From Prosapia bicincta (lineage: Eukaryota; Arthropoda; Insecta; Hemiptera; Cercopidae), in contig JBAIZL010000001.1 in assembly GCA_036971475.1 (NCBI GenBank), forward strand, positions 93,759,983 to 93,823,982: a stretch of 64,000 bases of DNA, given 5' to 3'. This document shows positions 1-40,075 of the stretch, piece after piece. Each line of letters begins with the position of its first letter. The stretch's first letter is position 1. The notes under the pieces are model-generated. The model was given only the letters and a program-made list of their open reading frames with translations, made no database searches and was not told the origin of the DNA. Both the position numbers and the translations under genes were made by a program.

Positions 1-1734
1 ACCAGTGTAGTTATAGCAATTTGTAAGACTTTATATATTTTATAAAACCAACTTTTAAAGGAATCTTCAGTAAAAAGAAACCATATTCTTAAATGTCTAA
101 TGTTGACAAAGTAGGGTACAATTAGCTCATTGATCAACTTTTCTTTAGCAATAAATGCATTGTAATAAGAAGAAAATATGCTGCCCTGAGCAACTGGAAA
201 TACTTCTCAATGAGAAAAAAACGTTTTAGGTAAAAAATTGAAAATATATGAAATATTTTGAAATTTAGAAATTAATCTTTTAGTTAATTTACAATAATAA
301 CAACCACTTCTTTTGCAGAAGCAAAAAATTTGCCACAACTCTTGTTTAGGGGGAGGGGAACACATATTTTGACTAGCCGTAGTAGTGTGATATTTTTCTG
401 TTGTTTGATCATATTTTATTGATAGCTGATTAAGTGTTTGAATGCATCTGAGACCAATAAACTGTTAGCATTCTGTATTTAAATAGTGTTATACAAATTA
501 TCAACTTGTTAATGAAACAATTACATCAAAGAAAAGTTTTTAAAATATAGAAACTCTTCATGCGTCATTAAATCAGCTGAACGAGAACATGTCGGATTTC
601 CCAACAATGTCTAAGATAACTTTACACCAAATAGTGAGAAAACTTGGTTTCTGATTTAAAAAATTAACCAAAAAGTCTGTGTTAATGGAGTCAACATCAA
701 TCGCTGCTTCAAGTCATGCATGTTTACAAAGCTTTCTGTATGATTTGACAACACCGCTGCCGAGCGGGGCACACAACGTCAATGCCGTTCACGCCTGCGA
801 GCACATAAGTGTGCTACCAAATAAAATTCGCTATAAAATTAACACCAAACTATAATTTAATAATAACATATGTAACGGTATAAGCAAAATTAAACAATTC
901 CAACGGTATATTGGTTGATCCTATCCAATGAATGGTTCTAAAAAAGTTGTTTAACAAAAAGTGCTATAAAAAAGTTTCAAATAAGATACAAATTCTGAAA
1001 CTAAAAAATTATGTTTACAAGACCTTCTCGAATATCATATTAAAATTTTAGACAACTCGGATCACAGATTAATTAGTTTTGAATTTTTAAAGTGAAAGGG
1101 TTTTTTTTAAAAGACTAAAAAACACTGATTTTTTTGGTTATGCTAAGATGTAAAAATAAAAATAAAACTGAAATTTTTTAAAAATAATACCAATCCATGC
1201 AGAAGAGAATGGCGAATTTTTTGGTTTTTATTTAATAAAAATTTTAGCATAGCTTAGATTTTATGAGCCGCTAAATTTTAATTTCCAAACTTTTGTAATG
1301 GATTTTGTTTTATGAGCAAGCATTTTTAACCTTTTAATTAGCAATATGTGCCTACCCTGATATGGTCACTAAGAGCAACATATTTTTATAGATTTTTAGT
1401 TTTTTTCTAATTTTTTAAATTATAATAATATTTGTTAATATTTATTAAAACTTTACGTTTTTTCATGTTAATCAAACCTTACCTTATGTTTTCTAACAAT
1501 TTCTTTGCTAAAAATTACCTGTTAAATCTTTTTCGTAAAATACTTATTTATTGTAAAATACCGCACAAACTTTGAAAAGATCTGTTAAACAAGTGGCAAA
1601 AACCATAGACTTTGGATACACAAAAACTTCTTTATTATTCAATGTGTAGTATTCTGTGTAGTATTTATTGTCCAGATAGTTACAAATATTTAACCTAGAA
1701 TACAGCACAATACACAGGAAAACAAATCGTAAAC
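1..1734. other. AT-rich non-coding stretch
   Basis: Nothing recognisable as a gene was found on either strand. This lies downstream of the last visible exon of the J-protein gene, so it is probably intron 5 or 3' flank. I looked for the conserved C-terminal exon of DNAJC25 on the minus strand here and in 1734-5036 and did not find it. Confidence 0.5.
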
Positions 1735-1739
1735 GTACG

Positions 1740-2175
1740 ACAATGCTAATCTGAGAGAAATGGTGGAACGTACATACAAAGGAATCCTCCCGCCGGTTGT
1801 TGCGAGATCTCACTCACTGGTACGTGAATGCTAATCTGAGAGAAATGGTGGAACGTACATACAAAGGAATCCTCCCGCCGGTTGTTGCGAGATCTCACTC
1901 ACTGGTACGTGAATGCTAATCTGAGAGAAATGGTGGAACGTACATACAAAGGAATCCTCCCGCCGGTTGTTGCGAGATCTCACTCACTGGTACGTGAATG
2001 CTAATCTGAGAGAAATGGTGGAACGTACATACAAAGGAATCCTCCCGCCGGTTGTTGCGAGATCTCACTCACTGGTACGTGAATGCTAATCTGAGAGAAA
2101 TGGTGGAACGTACATACAAAGGAATCCTCCCGCCGGTTGTTGCGAGATCTCACTCACTGGTACGTGAATGCTAAT
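1740..2175. repeat. 85-bp tandem array, five identical units
   Basis: The word GCTAATCTGAGAG starts at 1745, 1830, 1915, 2000 and 2085, and a partial unit starts at 2170, giving an exact 85-bp period. By eye the five units are identical. The unit is clearly more GC-rich than its surroundings (it contains CCTCCCGCCGG and GAGATCTC) and carries GTACGT and ACGTAC near opposite ends. The period is not a multiple of three, so it is not a coding repeat. Perfect identity means a very recent expansion or an assembly effect. Confidence 0.95.
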
Positions 2176-2312
2176 CAAAGGGTTAATAATTAAATTTTAT
2201 TGTTGATCATAACACTTTCCTAATGACCACTAATTATAACTGCATTATCGTATGCCAAAGCAATAAGTTTATCATCGAGTTTAGAAGCCCAAAAAAGGTT
2301 TTATAATCTCAA

Positions 2313-3103
2313 GGTAATTGTAAGATTTTGGGACCACTTGAGATTAAAATAAAGAATTGTTCAAAAACACGTCCTAGGACAATATGCACACAATTTTTTC
2401 CTTTATTTTACACAGAAAGTTATTTTTTTATCAATTTAAATTTAAGTAAAAAATTCAGTGCGTAGTAATAACTTGTGCATTGTCCGCAGAGTGATACAAC
2501 TGTAGTTGGTATTTTAGGAATCTTAATTTTGGTAAATGGCAGATTTTCCACTCCCAATGGAATGCTATAACATGAATCAAAAACTTGTCCTGAAGCTATA
2601 TTAATAACTATTATTTTTGTTATTGCCAGGGAAGGTTTATTTGATATATCTATATTGAAATATACCTATGAAGTATACAGTCAGGATAGATTTGGTTGTA
2701 ATTTTACTCATTTAACTAATATATAAAATTACAACCAAACCTGACAGGACACTTTATAGGTATATTTTAATATAGCTATATAGTAATGTATAAAATTACA
2801 ACCAAATCTATCCTACCTGGAGACTATAAGTATGTTTAAATATACGTAAAAATTAAGCCAAAACGTTGTTTCTCAAATATTTACGTATAAGTTATGAATA
2901 GAGATAGCATGACGTCACTGTATCACTCCGCGGACGTTGCATAATTTACTACCCCACACTGAATTTTTTACCCAACTTTAAATTCATAAAAAATAACTCT
3001 ACATGTAAAATTTTAAAAAAATTCTTGTACATATCGTTTTAGAACGTGTTTTTGAACAATTGTCTATTTAAATCTCAAGTGGTTCCAAATTTTCACAATT
3101 ACC
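2313..3103. mobile_element. Foldback element with long inverted arms
   Basis: The left arm (about 2313-2497) and right arm (about 2921-3103) are inverted copies of each other over about 185 bp, with the outer ends reading GGTAATTGT inward on both sides. The 420-bp centre carries three versions of a modular motif (TTACAACCAAAT ... TATCCTGAC ... ATAGGTATATTTTAATATAG) that recurs at 29.6, 31.1, 42.1, 45.0 and 46.7 kb. No coding capacity and no clear target duplication were seen. It is a non-autonomous foldback or MITE; the autonomous parent is unknown. Confidence 0.75.
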
Positions 3104-4354
3104 AATTTTAATAAGTCTGATAGCTGTGGATTTTTACGAGGTAACAAATATTTCTACTGGTTTACAATCTATGATAAAACACAAAATAATTATGAATTGG
3201 CTCACACAGAATATATCAGTTGCTTTGTCATTTTGAACGGATACAGAATCTGTATTATTTACATTTTTACATTATGTCATTTTTTACATTAACCATTTAT
3301 ATTTTATTCATACAAACTAAAAGTTCACTTTAAATTACATGAGATATGAATAGAATGTTGAGAAACTCATCAGGCGATCTTCCAGTACACTAACCAGATT
3401 GCCTATCACTTACAACAAATCAACGAAGTTACCATGATTTAGTAAAGGTTCGATCTCGGTATGACCCTTTAAAGAATGTTCATAAATACCACCAAACTTA
3501 AAATAATCTATTACCCTATCAAGAATGAGTCTGTTTTTTTGTATCTGTTCGTTTTTAGACTAAAATTCTAATAGCAGAATCAATTTGTGTTGCAATATTG
3601 TTCCTAAATTTTTGCAACACTTTCCAAATGAGAGGCACAATCTTCATTTATTTAAAAACTGTTTCACTTAAATCTTTATCCTCATATGATCACCCTCACT
3701 ATCAAACATTAAACTATAAAACCAAAACAAGTGTTCTTTTTCCACACTAACAGTCAAGACTTTTTAGTCAATCAACTACTGCAAAAAAATTGTTTTCTCT
3801 TAACTTCTATTTGAAACAAAAAATTTTGTTGACATTTGATTTGGGCCTAACCGTCTATTAATTTGTTCTTAAATTTTAAATTACAAAATTGAGTTTTTAT
3901 TAAATTATCTGACAAATGTGGTGGTTAAAATAATAATTAAGACATTCAACAAGATTACTTCTATATTATTAAATACTATTTCATTACACAACTCACACAA
4001 AAATAAAGTATTTCAAAACACAAGTTTTCACATATAATGAATGAATGACTAATATAATATTTAATAGTGGCTAAATGTCCTGATAAAATTGGCCCATTTG
4101 TGGTTTATATTAAAAACACATACTAAAAATATGTAAAATAAGAAATGAGTATCTTCATACATTGGGCCCTTTACTAGTCAGGAGTTTTCTATCCTTGTTT
4201 AGTTGTGCATGTGCTTTGCATTGCTATCGTTTACCACAAACATTCTTTCACTTGAAATGTATGGATTCTTTCTTTCTTAATTATGCTTTTCTATTATTAT
4301 TAGTAGGGCATGTTTCATTAGTTCTTACGTAAAAACAAAGCACTATAACCTTTG
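3104..4354. other. AT-rich non-coding stretch
   Basis: No coding pattern or complete repeat could be supported here. Most likely this is intronic DNA of the J-protein gene. Confidence 0.4.
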
Positions 4355-4969
4355 TTAAATAAAAGGTGACTTGCGAGTCAGGTACAACTATTTATTTACA
4401 GAGGCACAGTTTCAATAATGGGTACATTACCGTCTTCAGGCCTTATTTCTCATTAAATATTAAAAATTACAACTTTTAATTTCTAGACAATTATTTTGGA
4501 AACGTCCTGTTTAGGCTAAACAATACAAGGTAACTTTATATTTGAGAATATGATTTTCGATTCAAAATAAAAATTATTATAATTATGCACTCTATTAAAA
4601 TATATCAACCTTATTATATTTATGAAAACAGTGCATATACGCTTTCATTAACTCACAGCACCTTTGTCCATGTGTACTAGCGGTAAATTCAAGATAGCTT
4701 GAATGTGTGTCATGAGAAATAGATGTATTTATATATATTATTTATATCTATTTATCAAGATGTACATTCAAGCTTTCTTGAGTTTATCGCTAGTACATAT
4801 GGACAAAGGTGCTGTGAGTTAACAAGAGCGTCTATGCGCTGTTTTCATATATATTAAGGTTATGTCACAGTGTTATAATAAGGTCTGAAGATGAAAACGC
4901 ACCAGTTATTGAAACGTCGCCTGTGTAAATAAGTTGTATATGACTCGCCAGTCAACTGCTTTTATTTAA
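4355..4969. mobile_element. Palindromic element close to exon 5
   Basis: The outer arms read TTAAATAAAA ... GCGAGTCA inward on both sides. The inner arms (about 4630-4720 and 4755-4855) share CAGCACCTTTGTCCAT and are inverted about a centre near 4735, so the whole 615 bp folds on itself. Both arms hold a CTGAAGA ... TTATTGAAAC pattern, on the plus strand at about 4884-4916 and on the minus strand at about 4408-4441. This resembles the conserved core found in PLE terminal repeats. Its right end is 67 bp from the splice donor of exon 5 (5037). Confidence 0.75.
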
Positions 4970-5036
4970 GAATAATCTCTGCGAGTGTAAACATGATTAA
5001 CACTATAATCTTTATTTGTATTCTAACCATACTTAC

Positions 5037-31747
<26,711 letters not shown>

Positions 31748-32281
31748 AATAACCTCAAAATATTAAATGTGATGAAAGCTAATATTAAGAGTGTACACTT
31801 GTAATATATTTTTAGCATTCACAATCTAGAATTATTTTAATTCTACACATTTGTATAACTGAAGGTGTATTTTTAAAATTACACTAAAACCAAGTGTTTG
31901 CATTAAGATATCTGTACCGGTAACAGGTTATTTGGCAATTTTCTGTTTTTTTTTTTAATGAATGAACTATCCACATGTCTTTCAGAGTAACCACAGAAGT
32001 ATTTTCAAACGTATGGTAAAGATGTCATACTATATACTACAAGCCACCGTAAATATCTTATTTTGTTAATTAATAGAATTACATAATACTAATCATATAT
32101 AATACGGGCATGTTTTTATATAGTTTAAAATTATATTTCTAATACTATTCATTTCATCTTTAACTCGAGCTAGTAGTTTACACGTGCATAGATATTAATA
32201 TATGTTTATGTTTAGCCAAGATATGCTAGATGAAAAATTTAATTTCCATTGATCACCTGTTCTATTGCTACTAAATATTTT

Positions 32282-32380
32282 ATATTTGATTCCATCTTCA
32301 CGTAAGCTACTAGTTTCCACTAAAACATTAGTAAATATTTTACAACTTGTCTATAATAGCACTTACTATATAAAAACAAG
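32282..32380 (-). repeat. PLE terminal-repeat tail fragment
   Basis: ATTCCATCTTCACGTAAGCT, ACTAGT and TATAATAGCACTTAC match, in the same order, the outer left end of the PLE palindrome at 47511-47590 and, inverted, the tail at 55905-55985. This is a truncated 3' end of the same PLE family in minus orientation. Confidence 0.7.
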
Positions 32381-32575
32381 TGGCTGCTATGTTATTGTTT
32401 TCCTATAAGTACCTATAAGTACTATATAGTACAAATATAAATAAGTTCTACTTTAGGCAGGTTTTAAAATAACAGCAAATATTTCATGAAAATTGTCGAA
32501 AAATTATTTGAATGTGTTAACATTCATATTTTTGTAAATATTGACACGTAAAAACAGTAATTATTTAACCTTATT

Positions 32576-32670
32576 ATTCGTTCCTTTTACGGAGCTTCGT
32601 AAAAGGAACGAATGTTTTTAATCGTGTCAGCGAATTCAAGATTATTACATCCTGCAACTCATCTAATAAT
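32576..32670 (+). repeat. Small foldback family member (hairpin plus tail)
   Basis: ATTCGTTCCTTTTACG and CGTAAAAGGAACGAAT form a perfect 16-bp stem around GAGCTT, followed by ATCGTGTCAGC and the tail GAATTCAAGATTATTACATC. The tail and hairpin are shared with 40370-40600 and 53311-53485. Confidence 0.75.
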
Positions 32671-33589
32671 TTACTTTTATTTACTATCTATAATCTCTAG
32701 CACAGCCGTATATAATATAGTTAATGAAATAAATTTATTTTCAAAATAAAAAACTGAATTCTAATAGGAAAAATATCAAAATAACTATTTTTAAAAGTTA
32801 TCGACAAAATGGCCAAATTAAATTAAACAAAAATGAAACATTGATTCTCTTTTACGCAACGCTGGGGTCTGCTGACATTATCTAGTGAATGTCTACATTT
32901 ACTAAAACGGATTTTATGGAAATTCCACATTCTCCTCAACATATAAATCATATTTTCAACTTGCTCTAATAATGGATAACATAATTTTCTAAGAAAAAAT
33001 ATATAATTGGTAAATAAGGACAATCAAAACATAATGTACTATATGGATCCAGCGATGTGGCAACATCGCAATAGATATGACAACAGTGTAACACTGCAGT
33101 GGATCAAAATAGTTTGTCATGGGTAAAATTTGTTCTCAATATGTTACAAATTCCGTGGTACCAGTTTCAAAATACTATTCCCTCAAAAAATCAGTAGATA
33201 AAATATTTCTTTATTCCTAAAATTTATAAAACTCAGTACTATTGACATACCAAATATAACGTGGGTTTCTCTATAATGTGGTAAAAAAAAGAGAGATTTA
33301 TATTAGGTAAAATATAATCTTAGTGAAGTTGTTTTTTTCATTCCTCATTTTGTGTGGAACATGAATATCGAATTACTTTTTCACAATTTAAATGAATATA
33401 AATTAATAAATATTCTTGTATTTGAATAACGTTATGTTGTTTTAGATTACTAAACAAGAAAACATATTTTATATTTATATACATACATATATATGCTGGT
33501 ATGTATTCCTTTACCGATGGAAAAATATGATAAATAGGTAATATCTGGAATAGATCTGTTTATTTTGCAATGCATAAAATCGCAATTCA

Positions 33590-34215
33590 GACGTTTGTGC
33601 TAGTCTCATCTACCATTGACGAGGTGAACCCAACAACAGTTGAAGTGTGAATGAAGAGGGCAAAGAACTCCACTCCTATATATAGAGAAAAAAGCCCCTA
33701 CATCCATAAACCTGGCACTCCTATGAGACCTATAGTGAGTGCTATTAATTCACCACTTAAAAGCCTGGAGAAATAATGGGCTAAAGTTATGCAACCATTG
33801 ATTCAGAAGGCCGATTCCTATATATAGAACTCTTTAACATTTTGTCCAAGTGTTGCAAAGCATTCAAGTTGAAGAAAGTGACAAATTTTAATGAGAGAGA
33901 TGTTTAAAAGCAATGGCTATAAGGAATATACCATTAATAAAGCGTTACACCGCCAAAGTGTCCTTCCAGTTGACGTTGACAAGAAAGAAACTGAGAAAAC
34001 TGGTACTGTTTCCCTGCCTTTTGTTAGAGTAACTACTGGTAGTATTGGGAGACTCTTTATGAGGCAAGGTATACATTCTATCTACAAAGCTAACATCACC
34101 TTCGAAAAGGTTCTTGGTAACGCCAAAGATAAGATCTTGGAAAACCATGGCATTTACAGTGTTTCTTGTGAAGCTTGTAATTAATTGTACATTGGCCAGA
34201 CGTATCTCAGCTAGG
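33590..34215 (+). pseudogene. PLE fragment: RT start and GIY-YIG region
   Basis: Frames on the plus strand read YREKSPYIHKPGTPMRPIVS then AINSP (33660-33755), which is the N-terminal RT block of Penelope-like elements. From 33891 to 34184 they read TVSLPFVRVTTGSIGRLFMR, GNAKDKILENHGIYSVSCEA and, after a stop, LYIGQT. GIY...CxxC...YIGQT is the GIY-YIG endonuclease with its Zn-binding cysteines. The catalytic RT palm is missing between the two parts. It differs from the two other PLE families in this window. Confidence 0.8.
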
Positions 34216-34553
34216 CTTGAGGAGCACAAACTTTGAATTTAATGATATTTTGAATTTGCCCGCAATGTGGAAATATGTCATTGATAGATTTTATCGGCAG
34301 AAAGGTGAACAAAAGAAAAGGAATGTAATTGTTTGGGTCAGGCGTGTGTATGGATTGATATCAATGAGCGGAGCTTCTATCCTCAATATACAAGACCGGA
34401 GTTATCTGCGCTCTTCATTCGCACTTCAACTGTTGTTGAGTTTACTTCGTCAATGCTAGATGAGAGTCTAGCGAAACATCAGAACTGTGATTATATGCAC
34501 TGCAAAATGAACAGAGTACTTCGGATATCAACTATTCATCATATATGTGTATG

Positions 34554-34597
<44 letters not shown>

Positions 34598-36003
34598 TAT
34601 ATATAAATTTTTTTTGTGTAATAGTTTATCAGTTATTGGGTTTCTATATCCATTGCTGTGTATTACCTATTGAACTTTGATGATTTATTTGTAAGGTGAT
34701 TAAGTGGATATTGATACAATACGTTAAGTATATGGAACAAGATATTTTATAAAAAAAAATTCTGTACCTTGGAGCAGAAGAGTAATGAAACCCATCCATA
34801 AAAACTAATAAATTTGTTGAAAATGTTTAAAAACTAGTGGCTATTAGACAAAAAAAACCTAGAATTCAAAGAGGATTTAAATGAAGGTAGCTTAATTAAC
34901 TGTGATTTTGTTGAAAACCTCTGTTTCGGGATGTGAAATCTTTTTATCGGTTAAGTTGTACTGCACCACTTAATTTTTAAATTGCTAAGACAAAGTGAGA
35001 TTTACTATGTGTTTATTCCTAACTTAATTACAACAAGATTACTTTTCTTGAATTAAAAAAAAGTTAATTTTAATTTTAAAGAGGCCCTGTTTGATTTAAA
35101 GGAAATAAAGCTGAATATAAGAACCAGAAGGCATATCTTAAATTCTTACTTTGATGTAGAAGCCAAATGAGTGCCACTTAACACAGTAAAAGTGTAAGCG
35201 ATGGATAAGGAGCTAGAAACAAAACTTATGTCGAGATTTGTTGAATATAATACAATTCCGATGACTAAAAAAATAATATATCCAAACATTTTTATTTCAG
35301 AAAATATGCTCATAACTAAACATTTCAGTAAGTGATAGTATGAGTTCAGTAACTGTAACAACTTTAAATTCTTCCACACCTACCGATCTGCCAGAAATAA
35401 GATTTCTTTCAGTATAATATTACAAGTCAGATTTTACTCTAGATTTTATTGTACTTATTGATCTGGATGATATTAATTAGGAATTGTTACAGTATGCATA
35501 AAATATGATATGGCCTGTTGGCTTGTCTGCATTGGAAATGATTCAAAATATATTTCCTTCATTCTAAAGTACAACAATTCATTTTTAAAAATTATTCTAA
35601 GCCAAGTAAAATATTAATTCTTTCAGTAATACTTTCTTATAAAAGATTGATCCAAATACTACAAGTAGTTGAGTAAATGCTCTAAATAAATCAGGTTTGG
35701 GTCTGTCATCACGCAATGGAAAGATATTTGAGAACTAAGAAATAAAAAGTCAATCTATGACTATACTACTAATATTTTGTGCATGAATCCAAATATTTAG
35801 TGTAAATAGAGCCTACTGATAGATGAAAACAAATTGAGTGAAAAAAAACTAACTTGAGTGCAAATACTATTTGAGTTAAATTTCATTATAGGAATGAAAA
35901 AAATATTCTAGGTGAATTGACAATAATTCTTTTCCAATAATTTCTGTGTAAGATAACGTATAAACATTGCATTTTTCACTTTTGAAATAAAATTGGCATA
36001 TGT
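34216..36003. other. Unassigned AT-rich DNA
   Basis: No gene was recognised. A (TA)n run with TATG variants lies at 34545-34610, just after the PLE fragment. The rest shows nothing I can support. Confidence 0.4.
34545..34610. repeat. (TA)n microsatellite
   Basis: TATG repeats pass into about 18 TA dinucleotides. It lies at the downstream side of a PLE fragment, as do the (TA)n tracts at 57-64 kb. Confidence 0.9.
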
Positions 36004-37130
36004 AATTAATTATTGTTCATATGTCAACAATTTTATAGGGTGATACATAAATGTTTTTAAAAATGTTTGTTAGTGGCATGGAACCTGTATTTAAGGAAAA
36101 ATTCTTCAATCTCATGATACGTTATAAAAATTAATATGGATTTCTACCTGTTATCCTATTGAACACGAAACCGGAAAATCATGCTACCTGTATGTTATAA
36201 AAAATTCTTATGTAACAGCCAGAAATGTAAAAATGACCAAAATTACTGAACTTCTAAATATTAAATTAAAGAAGGCACTGTATGGACTGCCATATAAACA
36301 TCCACTAACTGTACTTACTCTTGCTAGGACAACAAACTAATTTGGGTCTTAGTTCTTCATAGTAACAAAATAATAAACCTCACTTAGAACTGTCATGTTA
36401 TCTTACACTGCCAAAAAGATACAGTTGGATTTTTTGTACCCTCTACAACCAACAAACAAGGACAGATATTAATAGCGAGTGTTGTTTTCTCCAAGGATTT
36501 AAGGCTATACAGTATACTGTAGATGCAGAATGTACTGGACCTTCCTTTATGGGGCTCTCTGGATCCAGATGGTGTTGAAAATGGCTTCAAGGAAACATTC
36601 TATTCTGGATCCCAACAATAATCTGAATCTCATAGAAGCAAATCAAAAAGATAGGGATTAAGCAAATAACAGAAAAATTTTAAATCGGTAAAATTAAAGA
36701 TTATTGGATATTAAAAACAAAATCAGGCACTTAACACTAATAGTTGAATGGAAATGGCCCTATGAAAAAAATTGATAGGAACAATAAAAAAAACATGAGC
36801 AAAATTGTGTAGGAATGTTTTGTAAAGAAGAGAAACTTGATAGGTAGTTGAAAAATTTAAGAAAAAAGAATTTCATTATTTTTAATGGTTGATTTGAATG
36901 TTAACATAAGGGACATTTTATTGTTTTTGGAGATTCAGCAGGTGTTAAAGAGGAATTTTCACCACAGTGGGCTGGAAAAATTATTTGGTTGATAGAGGTT
37001 ATCAGTACAAGGACATTAATTGGGATAAAACAGGAATATTTTTGTAGGCATTGACAAAACAAAGATTCATACAGCACCTTATAAATATACTATTAACTAC
37101 TTTGTAAACTTATAATATATGTGAAACTAT
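36004..37130. repeat. Duplicated block, copy 1
   Basis: It aligns collinearly and in direct orientation with 53208-54520, from TAATTAATTATTGTTCATA to the AACTTATAATWWATGTGAAA word near the end. Differences are scattered substitutions and small indels. This copy lacks the 175-bp palindromic insertion seen at 53311-53485 and so provides the empty site. An open frame on the minus strand (36393-36590) is frameshifted in copy 2, so the block does not appear to be coding. Confidence 0.9.
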
Positions 37131-37291
37131 TTTGAATGTTTTCGATCAAATTATGCGATCTTCTTTAGTGCCTCACTAAGTTTTTCAAACATTTAGAATA
37201 TAAATTGGGTAAGTCATTACTTACTTTATTAATAACTTTAAAGTGTTTATGATTATAATGGCAAAAAAATCTACTCTAAAATACCCTAGAC

Positions 37292-37867
37292 CAGCGGTTG
37301 GCAACCTTTGTGTACTTGAGGACCTCATGTTCAGTCTAAAATGCCTGTAAGAACGCAAATATAAAATAACCATGAATTTTATTATATTTCCCAATTTTAG
37401 ATCAATAATGTAATTGATAGTAATACAGGACAGAACATGATTTTAAAACGAACAGCTAATAATGGATTTTATAAGCAATTTTTATAGAATAGGCTACTTT
37501 CTTCCTGATAACAAATTTGACAATTTTTTTACTTAACTGAGACAAATTTCTTTATTAATGTTTTGAAGTGTTGCATTAATGAAATAAAATAGTAATATTT
37601 AAAAATTACCAAAGTTCTACTAAAATAAAACAATTGCTTGCATGCAAAACGAAGGTACTACTGTCTACTTATATCGCGCCTGTATTTTATTATAAGGCGT
37701 TTATTGTTGTAGCTAGTGTAATGGTTCTAGCTATTGAACAACCTATTTGTATTCTAAGCCTTAGGCGTAAGCTATCCGAACTGCTCAGAATTTGAAGAAC
37801 CACAAGTGGAGAGGGCAGCACAAAATAATTTCCCTGGCCACACTCGGCCCGTAGTTGCTGACCCCTG
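37292..37867. mobile_element. hAT non-autonomous element (MITE) 1
   Basis: The terminus CAGCGGTTGGCAAC at 37292 mirrors GTTGCTGACCCCTG ending at 37867. Flanks CCCTAGAC (37284-37291) and CCTTAGAC (37868-37875) form an 8-bp target duplication with one mismatch. The TIR type and 8-bp duplication define the hAT superfamily. The interior (576 bp) has no transposase; CTCGGCCCGTAG near the right end is typical of these MITEs. Confidence 0.88.
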
Positions 37868-39856
37868 CCTTAGACATTTAATATTTAGCACTATTATTAT
37901 TATAGCTACTACAATTTTTCAGTTTAGAAACTATTAAAATATTGAAGCATTAAAATATTTTATTACAGTAAATAAAACAATTAAATTTACTACTTATGTA
38001 AAAATACCTCAAATAAATACAATCACCTCATTCTAGAAATGAAGCTAAACCTTACAAAAATTAATAATAAACATGCAAAAAATAAAGGGTTAATGGAAGT
38101 TTAAGGACAAATGTCTTGTATAGCCCATTGTAATCATTAAATGATAACGGACACTCCTCATAATCAATCATTTAATCCTCAAATGTAAGTAACTGTAGTT
38201 ATAGTATCAGTTATACTTATTAATAATGATGCCGCCAGAAACACATTTCAAGAATTAAGGATTTATTGTGAATAGATGTTTATTATTATTTAATTTTTAT
38301 CTGTACTCTTAACCCGGACCATTTTGGTATAATCCATTGTATGGTTTTATAACTATATACGGTATAACTTGTTGAAAGCGGAATGACAAGGGATTGAAAA
38401 TATTTTCAGAAGTGGAGAAGTTCCCGCATTATACAAATGACATTTTCAAGTCTTAAGTGTTGTAACAATTTTATTTCGTACAGTATATTGTAAGTCTTGG
38501 GAGCAGCAAAGACTTCCCCACTGTACAAGATTCCACCTTATCCATGTTCCCGCTTTGAACAAGTTTTATTGTATTATGTTATGTTAGAGATCGTTCGATT
38601 ATTTTAGTTGATAATACTATCATAGAGGTTTTAAGGTAAACAGAATAAACTACACCTGTTTATATTTCAAAAATTTTATTTATATAATTAAAAAAATACA
38701 ATCATATCAACAGCTCACCAAAGGTAAAATAGCTAGCTGTTCTTACTATGAATATAAATAATTAGGCAAAGTAACAATACCGTTTGAGCAAATTTTCAAA
38801 AAAGAATAAACTTTTCTTTGGAAAATTTAAAAAAATTTTGATTAGGTTACACCAAAACATGCTATAATATGATATTTCGAGTACTATAACACAAGTATTT
38901 AACTTAAAATTTTATTGCATTAATCTCAAATTGGACAAATGACAGAGTGGAGGTGGTTTCAACATTATTTGCTATTCACTAAAAACTATGGGCTATCTAC
39001 ATTTGCCACATTAATACCTAAATTAACATTTATTAACTGCACTGGGTGCATTAAGAAAAAATATTTTTACATATTTTATTTACACAATTATCCACATTTT
39101 ATTTACAATAACAAATTATATGAAAAGTAATTTGATATTGTTAGGCTGTTTTTTAACACATGACCTTTACAATATTTGTCATGGTTGTTTAGTATATCCC
39201 ACAAGTGCTTGAAATCAGTTCAATGGGATCGTGGTAATCATTATGGCATAGAACTATCTCTTCAGAATGTAACAAGACCTTGTTCTTCTTTCGCTGCTAA
39301 CTTCAAAGTTTGTAGACATACGTTGAAGATGTAAAATTCCATTGTAATAATGCATGTTTCTGTGTTGTTAGCTCGTAAAGTGTCTTTGTTGTTGTTTGCA
39401 ACATGTCTTTAAAGATATTTTGCAACAATACATAAGTAAAATTGAAGACAGAACTGTGGTATGTAATGAGCTTTCGTATAGGGTTATGTTTGTGATTTTT
39501 TTTCAAATTGTAAATTTTTGAGGCATTTGTTTGGGACTATAAACTTAAAAGTTAAAGTACTAATTAAATTATATCACTTAAAATTATTTTTACAAACTAA
39601 TTCCGTGCTAAAGGTCTAGGTCTACTACTTAATTGTATTGTAAATTCATGCTTTGCGTGAAACTCTGGTTTCTTATTCCTTGCGGTGATGCAAAAATGTA
39701 TACAAAAATTCACTTTTTGCCACTCAGAATGATAATTAGTTAACTTATGTTTGCCAAAGTTCATTTAATTTTTTCAGTCATTTACATAAGGAACATATCT
39801 TAAGAACACAAATTGACATATAAATCTAGTCCAACTAGATACTTTGTAGCTATATT
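37868..39856. other. Unassigned AT-rich DNA
   Basis: No gene or complete repeat was recognised. Short open frames at 38939-39130 and 39303-39506 have no known motif. Confidence 0.4.
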
Positions 39857-39860
39857 TTAA

Positions 39861-40075
39861 CCCTAGATCACTTATACCTTGTCAAAATGACGCAGCATTG
39901 AAAAAATTTCTATATCTGACAAATGAGGGGTTCGCGCACATCTATCTACTCAGTACTTTCCTACCTACAACAGCCGTTGCCATATGCGCAGTTTTGCCGC
40001 TAAAGTTTTTCATGCGTCTTAGTGAAACAGAGCTCATGTCATCATTTTGACAGCATAAGTGATTGTGTCACCTTT
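39861..40075. mobile_element. Small piggyBac-type MITE
   Basis: TTAA (39857-39860) is followed by CCCTAGATCACTTATACC and GTCAAAATGACG. The right side holds the inverted ATCATTTTGACAGCATAAGTG close to a TTAA at 40076-40079. The CCCTAGA end after TTAA is the classic piggyBac terminus. The right terminus has drifted, so that boundary is less sure. No coding sequence. Confidence 0.65.

Larger units (their letters stand above)
31748..33589. other. Upstream DNA with PLE-end fragments
   Basis: No gene. The region contains a PLE terminal tail (32282-32380) and a hairpin (32576-32613), listed separately. No TATA or initiator arrangement could be tied to exon 1a. Confidence 0.4.

Noticed and set aside
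1544..1813. 89-codon minus-strand frame running into the 85-bp array
   Set aside because: It crosses into the tandem repeat and has no motif. The repeat period is not a multiple of three.
3380..3470. tRNA-derived SINE (GGTTCGATCTC looks like a B box)
   Set aside because: No A box at the right distance on the same strand, no poly-A or terminal repeat, and no tRNA fold.
34333..34680. 115-codon frame ending in (TA)n-encoded YIYIYI
   Set aside because: The C-terminal half is microsatellite translation and the N-terminal part has no motif.
36393..36590. 65-codon minus-strand frame, also present at 53811-54002
   Set aside because: The second copy is frameshifted at its end, and differences between the copies do not favour silent changes, so it reads as repeat DNA, not an exon.
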